Notes under the pieces: model-generated | Databases searched by the model: none | Seen by the model: the letters and a program-made list of their open reading frames with translations, nothing else | Told to the model about the DNA's origin: nothing | In this document: positions 7,166 to 16,321 of the stretch, in pieces | How the letters are laid out: every line of letters begins with the position of its first letter | How positions within the stretch are numbered: the first letter of the stretch is position 1 | Program-made: the position numbers and the translations under genes | NCBI GenBank assembly: GCA_015060975.1 | Contig: SUXI01000003.1 | Location: 183,279 to 247,278 of the forward strand | Direction: 5' to 3' | Source: Bacteroidales bacterium | GTDB taxonomy: Bacteria; Bacteroidota; Bacteroidia; Bacteroidales; Muribaculaceae | DNA length: 64,000 nucleotides

Positions 7166-8944
7166 TTATTTGCCTGCAAGTTTTTCTTTGAGAGCTGCAA
7201 GTTCTTCGAGGTCGCCAAGAGTTGTTTTTTCAATAGCTGGAGTAGCAGGAGCTTCTTCAGCTTTTTTAGCTGCTTTCTTAGTAGCTTTTTTAGCTTCAGC
7301 TTTTTCAGCTTTAGCTTCATCTTCGAAGATGCGACTGTGAGAAAGAATGATGCGTTTTGAATCTTTGTTGAATTCAATAACTTTGAAGTTGAGTTTTTCT
7401 TCAACAACAGCATTAGAACCGTCTTCTTTAACGAGGTGTTTAGGTGTAGCAAAACCTTCAACGCCATAAGGAAGAGCGATTACAGCACCCTTGTCAAGGA
7501 GTTCAACGATAGTACCTTCGTGGATGCTGCCAAGAGTAAATACTGTTTCAAATACGTCCCAAGGATTTTCTTCGAGTTGTTTGTGACCGAGGCTCAAGCG
7601 ACGGTTTTCTTTGTCGATTTCAAGAACTTGAACTTGAATGTCAGACCCGATTTGAGTAAATTCAGATGGGTGTTTGATTTTCTTAGTCCAAGAAAGATCG
7701 CTGATGTGGATGAGTCCGTCAACGCCTTCTTCGATTTCAACGAATACGCCAAAGTTAGTGAAGTTACGCACTTTTGCAGTGTGTTGGCTTCCAACCGGAT
7801 ATTTAGCTTCGATGTTTTCCCATGGATCATTTTTGAGTTGTTTGATACCAAGAGACATCTTACGTTCATCACGGTCGAGAGTAAGAACAACAGCTTCAAT
7901 TTCGTCACCAACTTTCATAAAGTCTTGAGCTGAACGAAGGTGTTGAGACCAAGACATTTCTGAAACGTGGATAAGACCTTCAACGCCGGGAGCGATTTCG
8001 ATGAATGCACCATAATCGGCCATGACAACAACTTTTCCTTGAACTTTGTCACCAACCTTAAGATCGGCATTGAGAGCATCCCATGGATGAGGAAGAAGTT
8101 GTTTAAGACCAAGAGCAATGCGTTTCTTTTCGTCATCAAAGTCGAGGATAACAACATTGAGTTTTTGATCGAGAGTAACCACTTCTTCAGGGTGGTTTAC
8201 GCGACCCCAAGAGAGGTCGGTGATGTGGATAAGACCATCTACGCCACCAAGGTCGATGAATACTCCATAAGAAGTGATGTTCTTAACGGTGCCTTCAAGT
8301 ACTTGACCTTTTTCAAGTTTAGCGATGATGTCACGTTTTTGTTGTTCAAGTTCAGCTTCGATAAGAGCTTTGTGTGAAACAACAACGTTTTTGTATTCTT
8401 GATTGATTTTAACAACCTTGAATTCCATTGTTTTGCCAACGAAAATATCGTAGTCACGGATTGGTTTAACATCGATTTGAGATCCTGGAAGGAATGCTTC
8501 GATGCCAAATACATCAACAATCATACCGCCTTTAGTGCGACATTTGATGTAACCTTTGATGATTTCGTCATTTTCAAGAGCTTCATTAACACGATCCCAA
8601 GAACGTGAAGCACGAGCTTTCTTGTGAGAAAGAATAAGTTGACCTTTGCGGTCTTCTTGATTTTCGATGAATACTTCAACTACATCACCAATTTTGATTT
8701 CGGGATTGTAGCGGAATTCATTCATTGGAATAATACCGTCGCTTTTGTAGCCGATGTTAACCACTGCTTCGCGCTTGTTAAGAGCGATGATGGTACCTTC
8801 GATTACATCTTTGTCTTTAACGGTGTTGAGAGATTCGTCATAGGTTTTTGTTAGTTCCTCACGTGATTTCTCTCCAAAAGTTTCGCCTTTTTCGTAGGCA
8901 TCCCAATCGAAATCTTCGACGGGTGAATTTTTCAATTCAGTCAT
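7166..8944 (-). CDS. rpsA: 30S ribosomal protein S1
   Basis: S1 is the largest ribosomal protein and binds mRNA to help initiation. The 592-residue protein contains six S1 OB-fold repeats, seen as repeated [GV]xVxxIxxYGxFVxxxxGxxGLIHxS[ED] patterns, for example YGVFIDLGGVDGLIHITDLSW, YGAFIEIAPGVEGLIHVSEMSW and FGVFVEIEEGVDGLIHISDLSW. A Lys/Ala/Glu-rich tail of about 55 residues follows. Length is as usual for Bacteroidetes. In this phylum, which uses few Shine-Dalgarno sequences, S1 is expected to be important. It is a single gene with its own promoter (9008-9037) and terminator. The many long frames antisense to it are a codon-bias artefact. Confidence 0.97.
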   Translation of the reverse strand: MTELKNSPVEDFDWDAYEKGETFGEKSREELTKTYDESLNTVKDKDVIEGTIIALNKREAVVNIGYKSDGIIPMNEFRYNPEIKIGDVVEVFIENQEDRKGQLILSHKKARASRSWDRVNEALENDEIIKGYIKCRTKGGMIVDVFGIEAFLPGSQIDVKPIRDYDIFVGKTMEFKVVKINQEYKNVVVSHKALIEAELEQQKRDIIAKLEKGQVLEGTVKNITSYGVFIDLGGVDGLIHITDLSWGRVNHPEEVVTLDQKLNVVILDFDDEKKRIALGLKQLLPHPWDALNADLKVGDKVQGKVVVMADYGAFIEIAPGVEGLIHVSEMSWSQHLRSAQDFMKVGDEIEAVVLTLDRDERKMSLGIKQLKNDPWENIEAKYPVGSQHTAKVRNFTNFGVFVEIEEGVDGLIHISDLSWTKKIKHPSEFTQIGSDIQVQVLEIDKENRRLSLGHKQLEENPWDVFETVFTLGSIHEGTIVELLDKGAVIALPYGVEGFATPKHLVKEDGSNAVVEEKLNFKVIEFNKDSKRIILSHSRIFEDEAKAEKAEAKKATKKAAKKAEEAPATPAIEKTTLGDLEELAALKEKLAGK

Positions 8945-9007
8945 TTAAATAGGTTAATAAATAAGTTAATAAAATAAATATAGACCACACAACGGTCTAT
9001 CAGCGTG

Positions 9008-9037
9008 CAAAGTTAGTTATAAATTTTCATATCACAA
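9008..9037 (-). promoter_or_regulatory. Bacteroidetes-type promoter of rpsA
   Basis: On the minus strand, TTG (9035-9037), a 19-base spacer and TAACTTTG (9008-9015) match the phylum consensus TTTG-N19-TAnnTTTG. The leader to the ATG is about 60 bases. Confidence 0.75.
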
Positions 9038-9056
9038 TGTTTTTTGTCGGCATTTC

Positions 9057-9087
9057 TTGAATAGAAGTTTGTTTTTTGTTAAGTTTG
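9057..9087 (+). promoter_or_regulatory. Bacteroidetes-type promoter of metH
   Basis: TTG (9057-9059), a 20-base spacer and TAAGTTTG (9080-9087), 42 bases before the metH start. It is back to back with the rpsA promoter. The short leader leaves no room for a full cobalamin riboswitch. Confidence 0.65.
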
Positions 9088-9129
9088 CATCAAATTTTTT
9101 AAAGGATAGTTACATTAAAATGGTTTTGC

Positions 9130-12100
9130 ATGATACATATAGATGATTTAAAATATAGACAATCCTCGCTTGAACTGATTGATGAAATTGAGAAAAGAGT
9201 GTTGGTTCTTGATGGAGCAATGGGAACAATGATTCAACAATATAGATTAGATGAGGATGGATTTCGTGGCGAACAATTTAAAAATCATCCATGCAACTTA
9301 AAGGGGTGTAATGATGTGTTGTCGGTTTCGGCTCCCGATATAATTAAGGATATTCATTTGCAATATCTTAATGCCGGGGCGTCAATAATAGAAACAAATT
9401 CGTTTAATGCTAATGCCCTGTCGCTTCGTGAGTATGAATTGCATTCGCAAGTGAGGTTAATAAACTATGCTGCGGCCAAAATTGCTCGTAAGGCGGTCGA
9501 TGAGTTTATGCGTAGAAATTCTAAGCGGAAATGTTGGGTTGCCGGGAGTGTCGGTCCAACAAGTAAATCCCTTTCGATGGCATCAACTCTTGATGATGAG
9601 GTGTCGTGGGATGAACTTGTTGAAGCTTATATATGTCAAATTTCGGCATTGATAGATGGAGGGGTAGATGTATTATTGATTGAAACTATTTTTGATACTA
9701 TTAATGCAAAAGCGGCAATATATGCAGCTCGACGAGCAATGGAACAGTGCAATGTTCGTGTGCCGATAATGTTGTCGGTGACCCTTACTGAAGCAAGCCG
9801 GACTCTATCGGGGCAAACTATAGATGCGTTTGTGGCGTCAATGTCGCATTGTGAGCCATTGTCAATAGGGCTTAATTGTGGGTTTGGTGCGGAAACAATG
9901 TCGGCGCATATAAAAATGTTACAGAATTTGCCTTGTGCAGTGAGTATGTATCCAAATGCCGGACTTCCTAATGAAATGGGGGAATATGACCAAACGCCTG
10001 AGATTATGGCATCAAAAATAGCGCCAATGTTAAATGGTGCGATGCTAAATATAGTTGGAGGATGTTGCGGAACTACTCCTCAACATATAAAAAAAATTGC
10101 ATCAATAGCGGCGGAGGCTTCTCCTCGAAAATGGGAGAAGGAAAAAAGAAAAATGACACTATCGGGCTTGGACGCCTATGAAATATCCGAGACTCGAAAT
10201 TTTCTTAATATTGGTGAGCGTTGTAATGTTGCCGGAAGTCGTAAGTTTTTAAGACTTATAAATGAAGGAAATCTTGATGAGGCTGTATCTGTAGCATGCA
10301 AGCAGGTTGAATCGGGGGCGCAGGTGATAGATATAAATATGGACGATTCAATGCTTGATGCAAAGGTTGAAATGTCTCGGTTTATTATGAAATTAGGGAC
10401 CGAACCGGTCGTAGCCAAAGTCCCGTTTATGATCGACTCATCGAAATGGGAGGTAATAACATCAGCTCTTAAATTGGTGCAAGGGAAGCCAATTGTCAAT
10501 TCGATAAGTCTAAAAGATGGCGAAGCCGCGTTTTTATCCAAAGCGAGATATATTCGGGAAATGGGAGCGGCGGTTGTAGTTATGGCATTTGATGAGGAAG
10601 GACAAGCCGATACTTTTGAACGAAAAATAAATATATGTCGTCGGGCATACATATTGCTTACAGAGAAGGCTCATTTTTCGGCATGTGATATTATTTTTGA
10701 CCCCAATATCCTTGCTGTGGCAACAGGAATTAAACAACATAATAACTATGCGGTAGATTTTATAAGGGCTGTTGAATGGATAAAAAATAATCTTCCCGAT
10801 GCCAAGGTTAGTGGTGGGGTAAGTAATTTGTCATTTTCTTTTCGAGGGAATAACTATATCAGAGAAGCTATGCATGCGATATTTTTATATCATGCAATTG
10901 CGGTGGGTATGGATATGGCTATTGTAAATGCGGCATCGTTAATGCCTATCGATGAAATTTCTTTTGAAGTGAGGACGGCGATAGAAGATGTGTTGTTTAA
11001 TCGAGATGACGATGCCACTATGCGTCTCATTGAATTGGCTCAACAAATTAAAACTGAAAATAATACAACAAAAATTAAAGGAAATATCTCAAATGATATA
11101 ACGTTAAGTGTGGCTCAACAAATAGAAAACAAATTAATAAAAGGTTCAAATGAGGGCTTGGATGATTTGTTGAGCATTGCCCACAATGAAGAAGGTGCCG
11201 CATTGCAGGTGATAGACGGAATACTTATGCCTGCGATGAATAAAGTGGGAAAACTGTTTGCCGAGGGTCGGTTGTTTCTTCCTCAAGTGGTGAAATGTGC
11301 GCAAACGATGAAAGCTGCGGTAGAATATCTAACTCCTTTTATCGAGAAAGAGAAATCAAAGAATGATGGCAAATCAACGCAGATGAAAATGGTGATTGCT
11401 ACAGTAAAAGGCGATGTTCATGATATAGGAAAAAATATAGTTTCGGTAATAATGTCATGTAATGGAGTTGAGGTTGTTGATATGGGTGTGATGGTTCCCG
11501 GTGATGAGATTATAAAAAAAGCATTAGAAATCAATGCTGATTTTATTGCTTTGAGCGGACTTATCACTCCATCGCTTGATGAAATGTGTCATGTGGCACG
11601 ACTCATGGAGGAGAAAAAAATGACAATACCATTGTTGATAGGAGGAGCGACAGCATCGGAGTTACACACGGCAGTAAAGATAGCTCCATGTTATAGCAAT
11701 GTTGTGATATACATCAAAGACGCTGCAATGATTCCCGAGAAATTGAATCTATTATATAATGGTGACACTGCATTTGTTTCTCAGCTTAAGAATCGGCAAG
11801 AATTGCTTCGTGTCAATTATAATAAGTCAACTTCTCAAATAGACAACGAGCAAGCTCGAAAATTTCGGTTTCCGTATGATGGATGTATTGAGATTCATGT
11901 TCCAAATCAACCGGGAGTTCACAATCTGACAATTTCCATATCGGAAGCTATGAAATTTATAAATTGGAGGGCGTTTTTTGATGTGTGGAAATTAGCCCCA
12001 TCGTATGCTGAGATATTTAAAACCGGTAGCTGTGCTTGTTGTGAGAAAGTGTTTGAGTTTGGTTTCGGAAAACGGAATGATAAAGAAGAACAAGCTGTGC

Positions 12101-12699
12101 GTTTGTGGAATGATGCCCAAACGGCACTTAGACAGATTGAAAATGTATTAAAAAATGGAATGTCGGCTCGTGTTGCGCTTGTGCCTGCAGGGAGTAGAGA
12201 TGAGGATATTGTTTATTATTATAATGATGTTGAATATATTTTGAATACACCACGGCAAAAAAAGGGAGATGATTATTTGCTTGCTCTTGCCGATTTTGTA
12301 AAACCAATAGGTGTTGATAACCATTGTGAGGATTGGATTGGGATGTTTGTTGTGACCACAGGATTGGAATTGAGAAAGATTGTGGAGGAATATCAAAATA
12401 TAGGGGACGAATATAAAGCATTATTATATCAATCTCTTGCCGATAGACTTGTTGAGGCGGCTACTGAGATTATGTATCAACGAGTGAGAGAATCGATATG
12501 GGGGTTTCCTGGAAAGGGGATTCGCCCTGCTATCGGATTTCCATCACTACCTGATCAACGGTTGGTTTTTCTTGCTGATAAAGTCTTGAATTATTCTGAA
12601 TTGGAAGTTATGCTTACTGAAAATGGAGCAATGTATCCACCTGCATCTACGACCGGATATATAATAGCACACCCTCAAGCTCGATATTTTCAAGTATAA
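9130..12699 (+). CDS. metH: Cobalamin-dependent methionine synthase MetH
   Basis: MetH transfers a methyl group from methyltetrahydrofolate through cobalamin to homocysteine. All four modules are present in 1189 residues: the homocysteine domain (about 20-330; GAMGTMIQ, and zinc ligands in NCGFG and GGCCGTTP near 310); the pterin-binding domain (about 350-620, starting FLNIGERCNVAGSRKF); the cobalamin cap and Rossmann domains, with the B12-binding signature GDVHDIGKN near 760; and the reactivation domain (about 900-1189; SLPDQRLVF and TENGAMYPPAST). It is full length, so a separate activation protein is not needed. It stands alone; no folate or SAM gene is next to it. Confidence 0.97.
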   Translation: MIHIDDLKYRQSSLELIDEIEKRVLVLDGAMGTMIQQYRLDEDGFRGEQFKNHPCNLKGCNDVLSVSAPDIIKDIHLQYLNAGASIIETNSFNANALSLREYELHSQVRLINYAAAKIARKAVDEFMRRNSKRKCWVAGSVGPTSKSLSMASTLDDEVSWDELVEAYICQISALIDGGVDVLLIETIFDTINAKAAIYAARRAMEQCNVRVPIMLSVTLTEASRTLSGQTIDAFVASMSHCEPLSIGLNCGFGAETMSAHIKMLQNLPCAVSMYPNAGLPNEMGEYDQTPEIMASKIAPMLNGAMLNIVGGCCGTTPQHIKKIASIAAEASPRKWEKEKRKMTLSGLDAYEISETRNFLNIGERCNVAGSRKFLRLINEGNLDEAVSVACKQVESGAQVIDINMDDSMLDAKVEMSRFIMKLGTEPVVAKVPFMIDSSKWEVITSALKLVQGKPIVNSISLKDGEAAFLSKARYIREMGAAVVVMAFDEEGQADTFERKINICRRAYILLTEKAHFSACDIIFDPNILAVATGIKQHNNYAVDFIRAVEWIKNNLPDAKVSGGVSNLSFSFRGNNYIREAMHAIFLYHAIAVGMDMAIVNAASLMPIDEISFEVRTAIEDVLFNRDDDATMRLIELAQQIKTENNTTKIKGNISNDITLSVAQQIENKLIKGSNEGLDDLLSIAHNEEGAALQVIDGILMPAMNKVGKLFAEGRLFLPQVVKCAQTMKAAVEYLTPFIEKEKSKNDGKSTQMKMVIATVKGDVHDIGKNIVSVIMSCNGVEVVDMGVMVPGDEIIKKALEINADFIALSGLITPSLDEMCHVARLMEEKKMTIPLLIGGATASELHTAVKIAPCYSNVVIYIKDAAMIPEKLNLLYNGDTAFVSQLKNRQELLRVNYNKSTSQIDNEQARKFRFPYDGCIEIHVPNQPGVHNLTISISEAMKFINWRAFFDVWKLAPSYAEIFKTGSCACCEKVFEFGFGKRNDKEEQAVRLWNDAQTALRQIENVLKNGMSARVALVPAGSRDEDIVYYYNDVEYILNTPRQKKGDDYLLALADFVKPIGVDNHCEDWIGMFVVTTGLELRKIVEEYQNIGDEYKALLYQSLADRLVEAATEIMYQRVRESIWGFPGKGIRPAIGFPSLPDQRLVFLADKVLNYSELEVMLTENGAMYPPASTTGYIIAHPQARYFQV

Positions 12700-12805
12700 A
12701 ACTTAATTATGTATGCAATTTGATTTGCGATATGAATATTGATATTATCTTGCAAAATGTAGGTTTTATAAGTATTTTTGTCGTTAACTTATAAAAGTGG
12801 AAATA

Positions 12806-13720
12806 ATGGCACGATTTCAAGTTAATATATTAGGGTGTGGCTCGGCGATACCAACAGCCCGACACAACCCTTCGTCTCAAATCCTTGACATTCGAGATAA
12901 TCTTTTTATGATTGATTGTGGCGAAGGTGCGCAACTGACGATGCGTAAAATGCGTCTCAAATACACTCGTCTCAATCACATCTTCATAAGTCATCTGCAT
13001 GGAGATCACTGTTTTGGACTTGTTGGACTACTCTCATCAATGGCGCTTCAAGAGAAAACCGGGATAGTAACTATTCACATTTTTGAGGAAGGTGCCAACC
13101 TTTTTGATCAACAACTCAAATTTTTCTGTCGCGATATCCCATTTGAAATAAAGTTCAATATCATTAAGCCCGAAAATGCTTTGGTTTTTGAGTCGCAAGC
13201 CATCACCATCGAAACTATCCCACTGTTTCACCGAGTGCCATGTGTGGGATTTGTATTTAAAGAAAAAAACAAATTGCGCCATCTCAAAGGTGATATGGTG
13301 AGATTCTACAATATCCCCATCAAAGAATTACACGGTATAAAGGAAGGAAATGATTATGTAACTCCCGAAGGGGTTTTAGTCACAAATTCACAACTTACTA
13401 CCGACCCCGATCGAGTGATGAGTTATGCCTATTGCTCCGACACAGCATTTAATCTCCAAGTAGCCGAAATGGTTAAAGGAATAAACACCATTTACCATGA
13501 AGCAACCTACACTAACGACTTTGCACATTTGGCACGGCAACGAGGTCACTCGACATCGGTTGAGGCAGCTCGCATTGCACAAATTGCAGGAGCCGAACGT
13601 CTTGTTTTGGGGCATTTCTCAAAAAGATATCGTGATGAATCGCCTATAATCAACGAAGCAAAAGAAATATTCCCCAACACCATTCTTGCCAACGATGGAA
13701 TGAGAATTGATTTATTATGA
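12806..13720 (+). CDS. rnz: Ribonuclease Z (tRNA 3' endonuclease)
   Basis: RNase Z trims the 3' trailer of tRNA precursors that lack an encoded CCA, which fits the three tRNA genes here, none of which encodes CCA. The metallo-beta-lactamase zinc motif SHLHGDHCFGL (HxHxDH) is near residues 61-71, further ligands lie in YCSDTAF and near EATY, and the family His is in GHFSKRY. I prefer ATG 12806 (MARFQVNILGCGSAIP, 304 residues) to the GTG at 12797. The last codon overlaps the tadA start (ATGA), so the two are translationally coupled. Confidence 0.93.
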   Translation: MARFQVNILGCGSAIPTARHNPSSQILDIRDNLFMIDCGEGAQLTMRKMRLKYTRLNHIFISHLHGDHCFGLVGLLSSMALQEKTGIVTIHIFEEGANLFDQQLKFFCRDIPFEIKFNIIKPENALVFESQAITIETIPLFHRVPCVGFVFKEKNKLRHLKGDMVRFYNIPIKELHGIKEGNDYVTPEGVLVTNSQLTTDPDRVMSYAYCSDTAFNLQVAEMVKGINTIYHEATYTNDFAHLARQRGHSTSVEAARIAQIAGAERLVLGHFSKRYRDESPIINEAKEIFPNTILANDGMRIDLL

Positions 13721-14163
13721 CACTATTCGATGAAGATATAAAATATATGCGTATGGCTCTTGATGAGGCACACAAAGCGTTCGATGCCGACGAGATCCCA
13801 ATCGGCGCTATTGTTGTGAGCCGAGGACGAGTCATTGGTCGTGGACACAATCTCACCGAGCAGTTAAATGATGTGACCGCACATGCCGAAATGCAAGCTA
13901 TCACAGCGGCGGTAAATACACTTGGCGGTAAATATCTTAATGATTGTGTGTTGTATGTTACCGTAGAACCTTGTCTTATGTGTGCCGGAGCAATAGCATG
14001 GAGTCAAATAAAACGCATAGTGTATGGAGCAGGTGATGAAAAACGCGGTTATTCGGTGTTTACCCATCGCGAGCCGTTTCATCCAAAAGCTACTGTTACG
14101 CCCGGTGTGCTTGCTGAGGAATGCAAGGAATTAATGCAACGCTTTTTTTCTCGAAAACGTTGA
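13717..14163 (+). CDS. tadA: tRNA-specific adenosine deaminase TadA (nucleoside deaminase)
   Basis: A 148-residue zinc deaminase of the CDA fold. The motif HAEMQAI at residues 56-62 holds the catalytic His and Glu, and PCLMCAGAI near 86-94 gives the two Cys ligands. TadA makes inosine at the wobble base of tRNA-Arg(ACG). Small Bacteroidetes deaminases of this family can also act on free bases, so the tRNA role is the best call rather than certain. Its overlap with rnz, another tRNA-processing gene, supports it. Confidence 0.85.
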   Translation: MTLFDEDIKYMRMALDEAHKAFDADEIPIGAIVVSRGRVIGRGHNLTEQLNDVTAHAEMQAITAAVNTLGGKYLNDCVLYVTVEPCLMCAGAIAWSQIKRIVYGAGDEKRGYSVFTHREPFHPKATVTPGVLAEECKELMQRFFSRKR

Positions 14164-14233
14164 TGTATGAGTGATGGAGAAAATCGTGTTTTTTGAAAAT
14201 AGAATATTTTTTTTTGAAATAGATGCTGAATTA

Positions 14234-14266
14234 TTTGTGTAGGTCAAAGTAAAATTGCTATATTCG
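14234..14266 (+). promoter_or_regulatory. Possible promoter of the pRiA4b-like gene
   Basis: TTTG (14234-14237), a 21-base spacer and TATATTCG (14259-14266, one base off the TAnnTTTG consensus). It lies about 75 bases before the gene start. Confidence 0.4.
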
Positions 14267-14342
14267 CAGTGTGAATTAATGCACAATAAAAAATAGAGCG
14301 AGATTATAAAATTAAAAATGAATTTTAAAATATATTAAGTAT

Positions 14343-14900
14343 ATGATATTCAATTTTAGATTGGTTTCTGATGAAGTTGATAACTTTAAGAGAGAGATTA
14401 AGATTGATGCTGATTACACATTCTTGGATTTGAAAAATGCGATATGTGATGCAGTAGGATATGATAAAAATCAATTATGTTCATTCTTCCTTTGTGATTC
14501 CAATTGGGAAAAGGAAACAGAAATAACCCTTGAGGATATGGGTACAAGCTCAGAGGATGATGTTTGGTTGATGGAAGATACAATTCTAAGTGATTATATA
14601 GAGGATGAGGGTCAGAGATTGATATTTATGTTTGATTATATGACCGAACGTTCATTCTTTATAGAAATGAAAGAAATGATAACCGGCAAAAAGCTTAAAG
14701 ACCCATTGTGTACGCTTGCTATTGGAAAAGCTCCGGTGCAAATAATGGACCTAAAAGAATTTGAGGCAAAAATAGATGCTAAACTGACAGTTGCATCGGT
14801 AGAAGACATCGGCGAGGAATTTTATGGCTCGGAGGAATTTAATGCTGATGAATTTGATGCTGAAGGTTTTGATGAAATGACATTTGACGAGAAATATTAA
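14343..14900 (+). CDS. pRiA4b ORF-3-like acidic protein
   Basis: 185 residues with the N-terminal half of the plasmid pRiA4b ORF-3 family: MIFNFRLVSDEV, then LDLKNAICDAVGYD, LCSFFLCDSNWEKETEITL, and LIFMFDYMTERSFFIEM near 100. The family is widespread in Bacteroidetes and no biochemical role is established. The C-terminal 45 residues are strongly acidic with repeated Glu/Asp-Phe units (EEFNADEFDAEGFDEMTF), giving a DNA-mimic-like composition, though I would not claim that function. No transposon or plasmid gene is nearby. It has its own possible promoter and a shared terminator. Confidence 0.75.
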   Translation: MIFNFRLVSDEVDNFKREIKIDADYTFLDLKNAICDAVGYDKNQLCSFFLCDSNWEKETEITLEDMGTSSEDDVWLMEDTILSDYIEDEGQRLIFMFDYMTERSFFIEMKEMITGKKLKDPLCTLAIGKAPVQIMDLKEFEAKIDAKLTVASVEDIGEEFYGSEEFNADEFDAEGFDEMTFDEKY

Positions 14901-14917
14901 TTGGAAAGATATTAAAA

Positions 14918-14948
14918 AAAATCCCAAGTCATTGTGGCTTGGGATTTT
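14918..14948. terminator. Bidirectional terminator
   Basis: A perfect 11-bp stem AAAATCCCAAG (14918-14928) and CTTGGGATTTT (14938-14948), A-rich before and T-rich after. It lies between the pRiA4b-like gene (plus) and ugd (minus) and probably serves both. Confidence 0.8.
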
Positions 14949-15010
14949 CATTTAATTATGTTTGAGCCGGTTGTTTTGTCAAGCAACTTTGATGCGGAGC
15001 GGTGGTTGAG

Positions 15011-16321
15011 CTACCCTATTTTATAATAGGTAAACCCATTTTGAGAGAGTTCGTTTTGGTCATAAATATTCCGACCGTCAATAATGACGTTTGTTTTCAT
15101 TACATTATTTAATGTGATGAAATTGGGGAAACGAAACTCTCGCCATTCGGTGACTAATAGTAATGCATCGGCATCGGTGGCGGCATCATACATGTCTTTG
15201 CCGTATGTAACCATGTCACCTAACCGACGTTTACATTCATCCATGGCAATTGGGTCATAGACTTTTATTTTTCCTCCGGCATTAATGATTTTTTCGATTA
15301 GAATTAAAGATGGTGCTTCACGCATGTCATCGGTTTCAGGTTTGAATGCAAGACCCCATATAGTGATGGTTTTGCCTGATATATCACCACTGAAATGATT
15401 CATTAATTTGTTGAATAGAACCTCTTTTTGCCGTTCATTCACTTCTTCTACGGCTTTGAGTACACGCATAGGGTAGCCTGCTTTTTCGGCGGTTTTGATG
15501 AGAGCTTTCACATCTTTAGGGAAGCAACTTCCTCCATATCCACATCCGGGATATAGAAATTTTTTGCCAATGCGATTGTCTGAGCCAATGCCTTTGCGCA
15601 CCATATTTACATCGGCTCCTACCAATTCGCAAAGATTAGCAATATCGTTCATAAATGATATGCGGGTTGCAAGCATCGCATTTGCCGCGTATTTTATCAT
15701 TTCGGCAGAAGGAATGTCGGTGAAAATCATGCGGTCGTTGACCAACATAAACGGTTTGTATAGTCGTGACATGATTTTGCGAGCGCGCTCAGTTTCTACT
15801 CCCACCACGACACGATCGGGGCTCATAAAGTCTTTGATTGCCGCCCCTTCTTTAAGAAATTCAGGGTTTGAGGCTACATCAAAATCCACCATTACGCCAC
15901 GACGGTCAAGCTCTTCTTGAATGGTTGCTTTTACTTTTGCCGCTGTTCCCACCGGAACCGTACTTTTAGTGACGATAACAGTGTATTTAGTTATATTTTG
16001 ACCTATTGTGCGTGCCACAGCAAGCACATATTTAAGATCGGCGCTGCCATCTTCGTCGGGAGGTGTGCCAACGGCGCTAAAAACAACATCAACTTCATCG
16101 AGTACACGGGTGAGGTCGGTTTCAAATTTTAATCGTCCGGCTTTGATATTTTTTTTGACCATTTCCTCAAGTCCCGGTTCGTAAATGGGAATGATTCCCT
16201 TTTTAAGATTGTCGATTTTTGATTTATCCACATCAACGCAGGTCACATTGATGCCCATGTCGGAAAAACATGTTCCCGAAACGAGCCCAACATATCCGGT
16301 TCCAACGATAGCGATATTCAT
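15011..16321 (-). CDS. ugd: UDP-glucose 6-dehydrogenase
   Basis: This enzyme oxidises UDP-glucose to UDP-glucuronate in two NAD-dependent steps, feeding capsule or LPS sugar synthesis. The 436-residue protein has the NAD motif GTGYVG at residues 7-12, the central domain, and the catalytic Cys in GCGYGGSCFPKD near 263. The start ATG overlaps the stop of the acyltransferase gene (ATGA), so the two form an operon. Together they suggest surface polysaccharide synthesis, although no glycosyltransferases are present here. Confidence 0.95.
   Translation of the reverse strand: MNIAIVGTGYVGLVSGTCFSDMGINVTCVDVDKSKIDNLKKGIIPIYEPGLEEMVKKNIKAGRLKFETDLTRVLDEVDVVFSAVGTPPDEDGSADLKYVLAVARTIGQNITKYTVIVTKSTVPVGTAAKVKATIQEELDRRGVMVDFDVASNPEFLKEGAAIKDFMSPDRVVVGVETERARKIMSRLYKPFMLVNDRMIFTDIPSAEMIKYAANAMLATRISFMNDIANLCELVGADVNMVRKGIGSDNRIGKKFLYPGCGYGGSCFPKDVKALIKTAEKAGYPMRVLKAVEEVNERQKEVLFNKLMNHFSGDISGKTITIWGLAFKPETDDMREAPSLILIEKIINAGGKIKVYDPIAMDECKRRLGDMVTYGKDMYDAATDADALLLVTEWREFRFPNFITLNNVMKTNVIIDGRNIYDQNELSQNGFTYYKIG

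Noticed and set aside
7436..7933. 165-codon and several other long frames opposite and out of phase with rpsA
   Set aside because: Repeated S1 domains and biased codons create open antisense frames; none has start signals or recognisable motifs.
8945..9129. Cobalamin riboswitch ahead of metH
   Set aside because: The metH leader from its predicted promoter is only about 40 bases, and no B12-box-like conserved core was seen.
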